A stretch of 64,000 nucleotides of DNA, taken from the NCBI RefSeq assembly GCF_022788655.1, contig NZ_CP084951.1, positions 992,001-1,056,000 on the forward strand, in the 5' to 3' direction. Numbering within the stretch: the stretch's first letter is position 1; every line of letters starts with the position of its first letter. The translations under genes and the position numbers were made by a program. Shown here piece by piece: positions 52,297 through 60,980 of the stretch. This stretch comes from Sulfitobacter indolifex (GTDB taxonomy: Bacteria; Pseudomonadota; Alphaproteobacteria; Rhodobacterales; Rhodobacteraceae). The notes under the pieces were generated by a model that was given only the letters and a program-made list of their open reading frames with translations, was not told the origin of the DNA and did no database searches.

Positions 52297-52358
52297 CGCC
52301 CCAAGCGAACACGCGCGATCCCGCGCAAGACCAACAAACGACTAAGAGAGGCGCCCCA

Positions 52359-53738
52359 ATGGCCAAGAATGAATTCGACTACGACCTGTTTGTCATCGGT
52401 GGCGGCTCGGGCGGTGTGCGCGCGGCGCGGGTCGCGGCGGGCGAGCATGACGCCAAAGTGGGTCTGGCCGAGGAAGACCGCTATGGCGGGACCTGCGTGA
52501 TCAGGGGCTGCGTGCCGAAAAAGCTGATGGTTTTTGCCTCGGGCTATGCCGATGTGGTGGAGGAGGCCCAGTGTTTCGGCTGGGATTTGAAGGCCGGGCC
52601 CTTTGACTGGCACGCTTTCAGCACCCGTTTGAACGGAGAGTTGGACCGCCTTGAAGGTGTTTATCGCAAGCTGCTGAAGAACTCGGGCGTAGAGACGTTT
52701 GATGCGCGCGCGCGTATCAAAGATGCGCATACCGTGGCGCTCTCCGATGGCACCGAAAAGACCGCGAAACACATTCTGATCGCCAGCGGTGGTCGCCCCG
52801 TGCGCCCGGACCTTGAGAACGCGGAATTGGGTCTGGTGTCGGACGATCTGTTCCATCTTGAGAAGCTGCCGAAGTCGATCCTGATCATCGGCGGTGGTTA
52901 TATCGCCTGCGAATTTGCCTGTATCCTTAATGGCTTGGGTGTCGAAGTCACGCAATACTACCGCGGTGCGCAGATCCTGCGCGGCTTTGACGACGAAGCC
53001 CGCGGTATGGTGGCCGAGATGATGCAGGAAAAGGGCATTGATCTGCATGTCGGCACCAACATTCTGGAAATGACACCCAGCCACGAAGACGGCAGCGGCC
53101 CGATGAAGGTCAAACCCACCAACGGCACCGAGCGGATGTTTGATCAGGTGCTTTTCGCCACAGGCCGTCGCCCCAACAGCGATGACATGGGCCTCGAAGA
53201 CGCAGGCATCAAGTTGGGCCGCGGGGGCGAGATTGAGGTTGATGAATACAGCCAGACGGCCGTGCCGTCGATCTATGCCATCGGGGACGTGACCAATCGT
53301 CTCAACCTGACGCCTGTGGCGATCCGCGAAGGCATGGCCTTTGTCGAAACGGTATTTGGCGGCAAGCCGACCCCGGTTGACCATGACCTTGTGCCCTCAG
53401 CGATCTTCACACAGCCAGAGATGGGCACAGTGGGTCTAAGTGAGGAAGACGCCCGCGACAAAGGCCCTGTCGAGGTCTATGCGACATCGTTTAAACCGAT
53501 GCAGGGCGCATTCGCTGGCAAGGCCGACCGGGTGCTGATGAAACTGATCGTTTGTGCCGATACGCGCGTTGTTTTAGGCTGTCATATCGTCGCACCCAAC
53601 GCGGGCGAATTGATCCAGATGGTTGGCATCGCAGTCAAGATGGGCGCTACGAAAGAACAGTTTGACGCCACCTGCGCCGTGCACCCGACCATGTCCGAAG
53701 AGCTGGTCACCATGCGCAATCCGGTGCGAACTGCTTGA
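52359..53738 (+). CDS. gor: Glutathione-disulfide reductase
   Basis: A 459-residue flavoprotein that reduces oxidised glutathione with NADPH. The FAD-binding start is DLFVIGGGSGGVRAARVAA. The redox-active disulfide is GGTCVIRGCVPKKLM. The NADPH fold is ILIIGGGYIACEFACILNGLG, and the second FAD motif YAIGDVTNRLNLTPVAI. The dimer-interface catalytic His-Glu pair is in CAVHPTMSEELV. The set is complete and of normal length. RBS AAGAGAGG precedes the ATG. Confidence 0.96.
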   Translation: MAKNEFDYDLFVIGGGSGGVRAARVAAGEHDAKVGLAEEDRYGGTCVIRGCVPKKLMVFASGYADVVEEAQCFGWDLKAGPFDWHAFSTRLNGELDRLEGVYRKLLKNSGVETFDARARIKDAHTVALSDGTEKTAKHILIASGGRPVRPDLENAELGLVSDDLFHLEKLPKSILIIGGGYIACEFACILNGLGVEVTQYYRGAQILRGFDDEARGMVAEMMQEKGIDLHVGTNILEMTPSHEDGSGPMKVKPTNGTERMFDQVLFATGRRPNSDDMGLEDAGIKLGRGGEIEVDEYSQTAVPSIYAIGDVTNRLNLTPVAIREGMAFVETVFGGKPTPVDHDLVPSAIFTQPEMGTVGLSEEDARDKGPVEVYATSFKPMQGAFAGKADRVLMKLIVCADTRVVLGCHIVAPNAGELIQMVGIAVKMGATKEQFDATCAVHPTMSEELVTMRNPVRTA

Positions 53739-53806
53739 ATTCCACGCGATAGCGTACAATTTTTAGAACGATAGGCCGCATGGGCGGCCAAGAGGGGAAC
53801 ATAACA

Positions 53807-55039
53807 ATGGCAGGAAATTCGCAAGGCCCTTGGGGGGGCGGCGGAGGCGGCAACCGGGGCAACGGCGGAGACCGTGACACCGGTGGAGACCGTAACGACG
53901 GAGGACGCAAGGACGGGCCGCAAGGCCCGCGCGGGCAGGGCGGCGACCGTCCGCAGATGCCTGAGATCGACGATCTGGTCCGCAAGGGTCAAGAGCAGCT
54001 GCGCGTCCTGATGGGCGGCCGTGGTGGCGACCGCGGCAATGGCACTGGCGGCGGCGGACGTGGTCCCGGTGGCCCGGGCGTGACCCGCTCGACCGTTGGC
54101 ATCGCACTCTTGGCCGGTGTGGCGCTTTGGGGGTTCGCGAGCTTTTATACCGTGCGTCCCGAACAGCAGTCGATTGAGCTGTTCTTGGGCGAGTTTTCCG
54201 GCATCGGCACTGAGGGTCTGAACTTTGCCCCATGGCCGCTGGTCACCGCAGAGGTTTTTGACGTCACCACCAACCGCACCGAGGAACTCGGCGTGCGGCG
54301 TGGCACAGGCGGCAACGAAGGTTTGATGCTGACCACTGACGAAAACATCGTCGATATCGATTTTCAGGTGGTCTGGAACATCAAGAACGCACGGGACTTC
54401 AAATTCTCGCTGCGCGATCCTGAGGCGTCTGTGCGTGCGATCTCCGAATCCGCCATGCGCGAAGTCATCGCTCAGTCCGAGCTTGCACCGATCCTGAACC
54501 GGGACCGGGGTGCCGTGGCTGATCGGGTGAAGGAGTTGATCCAAACCACGCTCGATAACCGCAACACCGGCATCAACATTTTGCGTGTCAACGTGAACAA
54601 AGTCGACCCACCCAGCCAGACCGTTCAAGTCACCGACGCCAACGGCAATACGACCACGCAGTCGGTTGTTGATGCCTTCCGCGACGTGCAAGCCGCCGAG
54701 CAGGAGCGCGACCGGGTGGAGCGTCAGGCGGATGCCTATGCAAACCGCCGTACCGCCGAAGCTCGTGGTGAATCGGCGCAGCTTTTGGAAGCTTCCGAAG
54801 GCTACCGCGCCCGCGTGGTGAACGATGCGGTGGGTGAAGCCAGCCGCTTTGAAGCTGTGCTGGAAGAATACCGCAACGCGCCCGAAGTGACGCGCAAGCG
54901 GCTGTATCTTGAGACGATGGAGAAGGTGCTGGGCGACGTGGATAAAATCATCCTCGAAAACGGCAGTGGCCAAAATGGTCAGGGCGTTGTCCCCTATCTG
55001 CCACTGAACGAGCTGCGACGCAGCGGAGGGTCGAACTGA
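53807..55039 (+). CDS. hflK: FtsH modulator HflK
   Basis: A 410-residue SPFH-family membrane protein that, with HflC, forms the cage around the FtsH protease. The first 95 residues are Gly/Arg/Asp-rich and disordered (GGGGGGNRGNGGDRD). One membrane span (about 100-120, STVGIALLAGVALWGFASFYTV) leads to the SPFH domain (RPEQQSIELFLGEF, LTTDENIVDIDFQVVWNI). The long coiled coil contains RVEREQ-like charged heptads. ATG 53807 is taken after AGAGGGG. It overlaps hflC by one base. Confidence 0.95.
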   Translation: MAGNSQGPWGGGGGGNRGNGGDRDTGGDRNDGGRKDGPQGPRGQGGDRPQMPEIDDLVRKGQEQLRVLMGGRGGDRGNGTGGGGRGPGGPGVTRSTVGIALLAGVALWGFASFYTVRPEQQSIELFLGEFSGIGTEGLNFAPWPLVTAEVFDVTTNRTEELGVRRGTGGNEGLMLTTDENIVDIDFQVVWNIKNARDFKFSLRDPEASVRAISESAMREVIAQSELAPILNRDRGAVADRVKELIQTTLDNRNTGINILRVNVNKVDPPSQTVQVTDANGNTTTQSVVDAFRDVQAAEQERDRVERQADAYANRRTAEARGESAQLLEASEGYRARVVNDAVGEASRFEAVLEEYRNAPEVTRKRLYLETMEKVLGDVDKIILENGSGQNGQGVVPYLPLNELRRSGGSN

Positions 55040-55938
55040 TGCGGAAAACTAGCCTTATTATTCCCATCGTGGTGATCGCCATTGTTGGCATCCTCTCGGC
55101 TGTATTCGTCGTAGACGAGCGTGAAAAAGCGCTGGTTCTGCGATTTGGTCAGATCAAACAGGTCCGCAACGAGCCGGGCATCGGTTTCAAAGTGCCTTTC
55201 TTGGATGAGGTCGTGCGCTACGAAGACCGCATTCTGTCGCTGGAAACTCCGGTGATCGAAGTCACCCCTGCCGATGACCGCCGTTTGGAAATCGACGCCT
55301 TCGTGCTCTACCGGATCGACGATATGGTCCAGTACCGGCAAGCTTTGGGTGCGGGCGGTGAACGTCAGGCCGAGAGCGAAATGGGCGGCATCATGGAAAG
55401 CCAAATCCGTGCCGTGCTTGGTTCGCAAGGTGTGACCTCCAACACGATCCTCTCGCCCGAGCGGTCTGACCTGATGGAGCAAATCCGTGTGCGTGCTGAT
55501 GCCCGCGCACAGGCGCTTGGCCTCAAGGTCGTCGATGTGCGTCTGCGTCAGACTAACTTGCCAGAGCAGAACTTTGACGCGACCCTGCAGCGGATGATCG
55601 CCGAGCGTGAGCGTGAAGCCACCGATGAACGCGCCCGTGGCCGCGAAGCCGCGCAGCGTGTGACCGCTCTTGCAGATCGTACCTACGAAGAGATCCTCTC
55701 AGAGGCGCGCCGTGATGCGCGGATCATCGAAGGTGAAGCCGACGCCCAGCGAAACAACATTTTCGCTCAGGCCTATGGCAAGGATCAGGAGTTCTTTGAG
55801 TTCTACCGGTCGTTGACAGCCTATGAGCAGGCATTGCAAGGCGATAACTCGACCATGGTGATGTCACCAGATAGCGAGTTCTTCAACTACCTGCGTTCTG
55901 ATCAGGGCAGCCGCTCTGTCGAGGGCGAACGCGAGTGA
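55039..55938 (+). CDS. hflC: FtsH modulator HflC
   Basis: A 299-residue partner of HflK. A signal-anchor at 5-25 (LIIPIVVIAIVGILSAVFVV) leads to the SPFH domain (DEREKALVLRFGQI, PGIGFKVPFLDEVVRYEDRIL). The coiled coil follows with the conserved MIAEREREATDERARGREAAQ and DAQRNNIFAQAYGKDQEFFEFYRSLTAYE. The start shares a base with the hflK stop (TGATG), and the stop overlaps the next gene (GTGA), so all three are coupled. Confidence 0.96.
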   Translation: MRKTSLIIPIVVIAIVGILSAVFVVDEREKALVLRFGQIKQVRNEPGIGFKVPFLDEVVRYEDRILSLETPVIEVTPADDRRLEIDAFVLYRIDDMVQYRQALGAGGERQAESEMGGIMESQIRAVLGSQGVTSNTILSPERSDLMEQIRVRADARAQALGLKVVDVRLRQTNLPEQNFDATLQRMIAEREREATDERARGREAAQRVTALADRTYEEILSEARRDARIIEGEADAQRNNIFAQAYGKDQEFFEFYRSLTAYEQALQGDNSTMVMSPDSEFFNYLRSDQGSRSVEGERE

Positions 55939-56129
55939 GCCTTGTTTTACTGGCTTTAGGGTCGGTTCTGATTTTCGAGGGGCTGGTGTACGCACTGGCC
56001 CCTTCGTTTTTGGAGCAGATGCTTGAGATGCTGCGCCGCATCCCCGAGGCCGCTCTGCGCCAACTTGGCGCGCTGGTGGTGGTGGTAGGATTGATACTGG
56101 TCTGGTTGGCGTTCCAATTGGGCGTTTAG
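55935..56129 (+). CDS. DUF2065 small membrane protein
   Basis: A 64-residue protein with two membrane spans (about 2-20 and 42-61) and a short loop LEQMLEMLRRIPEAALRQLGAL. This is the pattern of the DUF2065/YjeT family that commonly follows hflC. It starts at GTG within the hflC stop (GTGA). Function is unknown; position suggests a role with FtsH-HflKC. Confidence 0.85.
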   Translation: MSLVLLALGSVLIFEGLVYALAPSFLEQMLEMLRRIPEAALRQLGALVVVVGLILVWLAFQLGV

Positions 56130-56223
56130 ATACGGCTCACCTGCGCCGCGCATGCGGTCACGTTTCGGTCAAATCGCGACTGTGTCAATGGACAGGTCCA
56201 CGAAATCGTCATGCCCTCGGCAG

Positions 56224-56250
56224 TTGAAAAGCCCGTGATCGACCCCATCT
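56224..56250 (+). promoter_or_regulatory. Heat-shock (sigma-32/RpoH) promoter of degP
   Basis: TTGAAA (56224-56229) and CCCCATCT (56243-56250) are 13 bases apart, a near-perfect match to the enterobacterial sigma-32 consensus. It stands about 75 bases before the degP start in an otherwise gene-free 196-base gap. Confidence 0.75.
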
Positions 56251-56325
56251 TTCTTGTTGCAGCGCGTCCCTTCGGACTGCACTCTGCCCACGTTGGCAAC
56301 AACAGGAATAATCAGGAGACGATGA

Positions 56326-57810
56326 ATGCAGGCCAAGGCGGTTTCCCTGTCCAAAACAGCACAAAACACCCAATGGATGCGAGCGATGGCAATGGGGGTG
56401 ATGGCGCTGACCCTCTTGATCCTGCAAGCCAGCATGGCGCTGGCCAAACCCGAAAGCCTTGCCCCGCTTGCGGAAAAGATCAGCCCGTCGGTGGTGAATA
56501 TCACCACGTCGACCACGGTTGAGGGCCGCACCGGACCGCAGGGCATCGTTCCCGAAGGCTCTCCTTTTGAGGATTTCTTTCGCGAATTTCAGGACCGCAA
56601 CAACGACGAGGGTGACCGTCCGCGTCGGTCTTCGGCGCTTGGATCAGGTTTTGTAATTTCCGAAGATGGCTATGTGGTGACGAACAACCACGTCATCGAA
56701 AGCGCTGATGAGATCACGATTGAGTTTTTCTCGGGCGAGGAGCTGGTGGCCAAAGTCATCGGCACCGACCCCAAAACCGACATTGCGCTGCTGAAAGTCG
56801 AAGCCAGCCAACCGCTGCCGTTCGTTTCCTTTGGCGACAGCAACGCCGCGCGTGTGGGCGATTGGGTGATCGCGATGGGCAACCCGCTGGGGCAGGGCTT
56901 CTCTGTCTCTGCAGGCATCGTCTCGGCGCGCAACCGGGCGCTGTCGGGCACCTATGACGACTATATCCAGACCGATGCGGCCATTAACCGGGGCAACTCA
57001 GGCGGGCCGTTGTTCAACATGGATGGCGAAGTGATCGGCGTGAACACAGCGATCCTGTCGCCCAATGGCGGCTCCATCGGGATCGGCTTTTCCATGGCCT
57101 CCAATGTGGTTACACGGGTGATCGACCAGTTGAAAGAGTTCGGCGAGACCCGCCGCGGCTGGCTTGGCGTTCGCATTCAAGATGTGACCGATGACGTGGC
57201 CGATGCCATGGGTCTGAAGAAAGCCGTGGGCGCGTTGATCACCGATGTACCAGAAGGCCCGGCGCGTGAAGCGGGGCTCAAGACCGGTGACGTGATTAAA
57301 TCCTTTGACGGCGTTGAAGTGGCCGATACCCGCGGCTTGGTCCGTCAGGTGGGCAATAGCCCTGTGGGTGCGACTGTGCGTGTCACCGTCCTGCGTGACG
57401 GTAAGACACAAACCATCAAAGTCGTACTGGGTCGCCGCGAAGATGCCGATGGTGCAGTCCCTGCGGCAATGGACGAAAACGCTGATGAGGGTACTGAGGC
57501 CGAGCCGCAGTCGACAATGTTGATGGGTCTGACGCTGACACCGTTAAGCGATGCGCTGCGTGCCGAACTTGGGGCCGACGACGGCACGACCGGCCTCGCG
57601 GTAGCAGACGTCGATCAGACTTCGGAGGCTTACGAAAAGGGTCTGCGCATGGGCGACATCATCACCGAAGCGGGTCAAGAGAAGGTGGCCAGCATTTCTG
57701 ATCTGGAAGCACGGATCGCTGCGGCGAAGGATGCAGGTCGCAAGTCGCTCTTGTTGTTGGTGCGTCGTGGCGGTGACCCGCGCTTTGTGGCGCTGTCGCT
57801 GGCTGAGTGA
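56326..57810 (+). CDS. degP: Periplasmic Do/DegP-family serine protease
   Basis: A 494-residue protease-chaperone for misfolded envelope proteins. A long signal peptide (span MRAMAMGVMALTLLILQAS) ends ALA at about residue 40. The trypsin-like domain has the triad His (VVTNNHVIE), Asp (KTDIALLKV) and Ser (RGNSGGPLFNMD). Two PDZ domains follow (about 275-365 and 395-490). An AGGAG site stands seven bases before ATG 56326. An overlapping ATG at 56322 is out of frame. A sigma-32-type promoter upstream and a strong terminator downstream make it a single heat-shock unit. Confidence 0.95.
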   Translation: MQAKAVSLSKTAQNTQWMRAMAMGVMALTLLILQASMALAKPESLAPLAEKISPSVVNITTSTTVEGRTGPQGIVPEGSPFEDFFREFQDRNNDEGDRPRRSSALGSGFVISEDGYVVTNNHVIESADEITIEFFSGEELVAKVIGTDPKTDIALLKVEASQPLPFVSFGDSNAARVGDWVIAMGNPLGQGFSVSAGIVSARNRALSGTYDDYIQTDAAINRGNSGGPLFNMDGEVIGVNTAILSPNGGSIGIGFSMASNVVTRVIDQLKEFGETRRGWLGVRIQDVTDDVADAMGLKKAVGALITDVPEGPAREAGLKTGDVIKSFDGVEVADTRGLVRQVGNSPVGATVRVTVLRDGKTQTIKVVLGRREDADGAVPAAMDENADEGTEAEPQSTMLMGLTLTPLSDALRAELGADDGTTGLAVADVDQTSEAYEKGLRMGDIITEAGQEKVASISDLEARIAAAKDAGRKSLLLLVRRGGDPRFVALSLAE

Positions 57811-57830
57811 TCTCACCGAGGATATGTATG

Positions 57831-57854
57831 AAAGGGCGCCTTCGGGCGCCCTTT
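57831..57854. terminator. Intrinsic terminator with UUCG tetraloop
   Basis: A perfect 10-bp stem AAAGGGCGCC / GGCGCCCTTT closed by TTCG, followed by further Ts. It can serve both degP (+) and the facing lipoprotein gene (-). Confidence 0.93.
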
Positions 57855-57866
57855 TTCGTATTGCAG

Positions 57867-58418
57867 TCAGCCGCCTTGTCTGGGCACCGCGACAAGCCCA
57901 AGCGCGCGGGCGGTGGTGAGGGAAAGAACTTCACTGTTCGGTCCCTGTCGCGCCTGATAGCGGCGCACCGCCTGCCGAGTGGCAGTGTCCATCGCGCCCG
58001 TGATCGGCCCCGCGTAGTAGCCGCGCGCCTGTAGCGCCCTTTGCAGCGTGCTGTTGAACTCGTCCGTCAGCACATCGGGGCAGGGGGTCTCGAACCAATT
58101 GTCGACCCGCGCGCGGACGATTTCCTGCCGTGTTTCGGTCTTGTAGACGGGCGGCTTGGTGATGCTGCCATCGGCGTTCATTTTGGCAGGGGTGATTTCG
58201 ACCTGTTCGGTCACCGTCTCAATCACCGCCGGGCTTACCGTGCGGCCCCAGCAACTGCCCGCAGGTGCGCCGGTCGGGCCGTTGCGCGTGGCCTCCAGCA
58301 CGCCCGGTTCGGGGTGCTGCGCGGAAGAAGCAGTGGTGTCACACCCCGCTATCCCGGCAATAGCCAGCAGCAGCGCCGCGCGCAGGGCGGCGGATCGGGA
58401 TGGGTTGGGCTGTTTCAT
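57867..58418 (-). CDS. Lipoprotein with peptidoglycan-binding-like domain
   Basis: A 183-residue protein. The lipoprotein signal (RAALLLAIAGIAGC) has its lipobox Cys at about residue 26. The middle (GRTVSPAVIETVTEQVEITPAKMNADGSI) resembles a short repeat seen in similar envelope proteins. The C-terminal 60 residues (LQRALQARGYYAGPITGAMDTATRQAVRRYQARQG) are a PG_binding_1 domain. It probably ties the outer or inner membrane to the cell wall. It converges on degP across the terminator. Confidence 0.88.
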   Translation of the reverse strand: MKQPNPSRSAALRAALLLAIAGIAGCDTTASSAQHPEPGVLEATRNGPTGAPAGSCWGRTVSPAVIETVTEQVEITPAKMNADGSITKPPVYKTETRQEIVRARVDNWFETPCPDVLTDEFNSTLQRALQARGYYAGPITGAMDTATRQAVRRYQARQGPNSEVLSLTTARALGLVAVPRQGG

Positions 58419-58506
58419 GCCGTTTCTTTCGGGCTTGCCTGTTGTTTGAGCCGCAGATTAGCGGCTTGGGCAGGGCTTGCCCACAGCAATGTCGCGCGCC
58501 GCGTGA

Positions 58507-58907
<401 letters not shown>

Positions 58908-58908
<1 letters not shown>

Positions 58909-59603
58909 TGCGGGCGGTCGGCGCAGCCCTGTTTGCGCTGATTGCGACCAGCGCCGCGGCGGAGACAATTACCGCCGCGCGCTACATCTCTCCGACCGGG
59001 CGCTACGCCCATGGCATTCTCGGCGATGCGCTGGAATGGGGCGGGTTGCAGTTGTCCTTGGCCGACGGAAGCGCACGGCGCTTCGATCTGCCCCGCAACC
59101 ATGTTTTCGAAGATATCGCCCCCCGGCTTGTCGATGTGACCGGCGATGGCGCGCCCGAAGTGTTGGTTATCGAGACCGATGTGAACCGCGGCGCGGCGCT
59201 AGCGATCTATGGCCCTGAGGGTAAGATCACCGAGACACCCCATATCGGCCAGAGCAACCGTTGGCTTGCCCCCCTTGGCGCGGCGGATCTGGATGACGAC
59301 GGTGCGATTGAGATCGCCTATGTCGACCGCCCCCATCTGGCGCGGGTGCTGCGGGTCTGGCGTTTTGCCAATGGCAATCTCAGCGAAGTCGCCCAGATGG
59401 AGGGGCTCACCAATCATCGAATCGGTGAGCAATATATCTCAGGCGGTATCCGTGATTGTGGGGGTGTGCCCGAAGTGGTGCTGGCGGATGCCGATTGGCA
59501 GCGCGTGGTGGCCGTTACCCTGAAGGGCGGGCAGCTTGCACAGCGCGACATCGGCCCCTTCGCGGGGGCCGAGAGCTTTGCGGCGGCTCTTACCTGTGAA
59601 TGA
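58908..59603 (+). CDS. Secreted FG-GAP/VCBS-like repeat protein
   Basis: A 231-residue protein with a signal peptide (MRAVGAALFALIATSAAAE). Repeats with acidic calcium-type loops follow: LVDVTGDGAPEVLVIE, ADLDDDGAIEIAYVD and VPEVVLADADW, as in FG-GAP/VCBS beta-propeller blades. It is probably periplasmic. Function is unknown. It is coupled to the ferredoxin gene by TGATG, though a joint role is not clear. Confidence 0.85.
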
Positions 59604-59644
59604 GGCGCGGGTGCGGCTCTAGAGTATCGTAAAGCCGCCGCCTA

Positions 59645-60910
59645 TCAGCTCAGCGCGCGCCAGCCGATGTCGCGGCGGCAGAAACCTTCGGGCCAATCGA
59701 TACCATCAACCATCGCATAGGCCCGCTCTTGCGCCTCGGCCAGCGTGGCCCCCCGCGCGGTAACGTTCAGCACGCGCCCGCCGTTGGCCAAGATCGCCCC
59801 GTCTTTCGCTACGGTGCCCGCGTGGAACACCATATTGGCGCTGTCTTCGGGCAGGTTTTTCAACCCTTTTATCTCGCTCCCCTTTTCATAGGCACCGGGA
59901 TAGCCATTTGCCGCCATCACCACGGTCAGCGCGTGGTCTTCGGCCCAGTTTACCTGAATATCGGCCAGCGTGCCCTTGGCAGTGGCCTGCATCAGGTCAA
60001 AGGCCTGCGCTCCGAGGCGCATCATTAGCACTTGGCATTCCGGGTCGCCGAAACGCACGTTGTATTCCACCAGACGCGGCTGGCCATCTTTGATCATCAA
60101 CCCGGCGTAAAGCACGCCCTGATAGGGCATCCCGCGTTTGGCCATCTCGGCCATGCAGGGGCGGATGATCTCGTCAAGCGCGCGTTCGGCGATCTCGTCG
60201 CTCAGCACCGGGGCAGGGGAATAAGCGCCCATGCCGCCGGTGTTGGGGCCGGTGTCGCCGTCGCCGACGCGCTTGTGGTCTTGGGCCGTGCCGATGGGCA
60301 GCACTGTCTCTCCGTCACAAAGCACGAAGAAGGACGCCTCTTCGCCTTCCATGAACTCTTCGATCACCACTTCCGCGCCCGCGTCGCCAAAGGCACCGTC
60401 AAACATCTCATCCACGGCAGCGAGTGCCTCGGCGTCGGTCAGCGCGATGATAACACCTTTGCCCGCCGCCAGACCGTCGGCCTTGATGACGATCGGCGCG
60501 CCTTGCTTTTCGACATAGGCGCGGGCGCTGGCGGCATCGGTGAAATGGCCGTAAGCCGCCGTGGGCGCATTGCAGGCGTCGCAGATTTCCTTGGTAAAGG
60601 CTTTGGAGGCTTCCAGTGCAGCCGCCGCTTTGGAGGGGCCAAACACATCGAAGCCCGCCGCGCGCAGGTCATCGCCCACACCCGCCGCCAAGGGCGCTTC
60701 GGGGCCGATGATGACGAAGTCGATGTTGTTGCCCTCGCAGAAGGCCACCACCGCAGCACCATCCATGATATCCAGCTTGGCGCATTGCGCGATGGCCGCG
60801 ATGCCCGCATTGCCCGGTGCCACGATCAGCTTGTCGCATTTGGGGTTCTGCATGACCGCCCAGGCAAGTGAATGTTCGCGGCCACCGCTGCCGAGGATCA
60901 GGATATTCAT
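59645..60910 (-). CDS. purD: Phosphoribosylamine-glycine ligase
   Basis: A 421-residue GARS enzyme, the second step of purine synthesis. It begins MNILILGSGGREHSLAWA, the diagnostic start. VIIGPEAPLAAGVGDDL and the ATP-grasp blocks IVIKADGLAAGKGVIIA, VIEEFMEGEEASFFVLCDG, TGGMGAYSPAP and LVEYNVRFGDPECQ follow. The start at 60910 is certain from homology; the frame reaches to 61057. xseA diverges from it with a 70-base gap, an arrangement I recall from other Rhodobacteraceae. Confidence 0.97.
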   Translation of the reverse strand: MNILILGSGGREHSLAWAVMQNPKCDKLIVAPGNAGIAAIAQCAKLDIMDGAAVVAFCEGNNIDFVIIGPEAPLAAGVGDDLRAAGFDVFGPSKAAAALEASKAFTKEICDACNAPTAAYGHFTDAASARAYVEKQGAPIVIKADGLAAGKGVIIALTDAEALAAVDEMFDGAFGDAGAEVVIEEFMEGEEASFFVLCDGETVLPIGTAQDHKRVGDGDTGPNTGGMGAYSPAPVLSDEIAERALDEIIRPCMAEMAKRGMPYQGVLYAGLMIKDGQPRLVEYNVRFGDPECQVLMMRLGAQAFDLMQATAKGTLADIQVNWAEDHALTVVMAANGYPGAYEKGSEIKGLKNLPEDSANMVFHAGTVAKDGAILANGGRVLNVTARGATLAEAQERAYAMVDGIDWPEGFCRRDIGWRALS

Positions 60911-60980
60911 GCCGCGCACTCCCTTGGACTTCTTTGCCCCGCGTTCTAAGCTGGGGTGCCCACAGACACAAGGTGCCCAG

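Noticed and set aside
52188..53384. 398-codon minus-strand frame opposite gor
   Set aside because: Shadow of glutathione reductase, whose motifs are complete on the plus strand.
53734..53760. Promoter for hflK (TTGAAT and TACAAT)
   Set aside because: The spacing is only 14 bases and the -10 does not fit sigma-32; not strong enough to call.
53582..54973. 463-codon minus-strand frame opposite hflK
   Set aside because: Shadow of hflK and the end of gor; composition and lack of motifs match an antisense frame.
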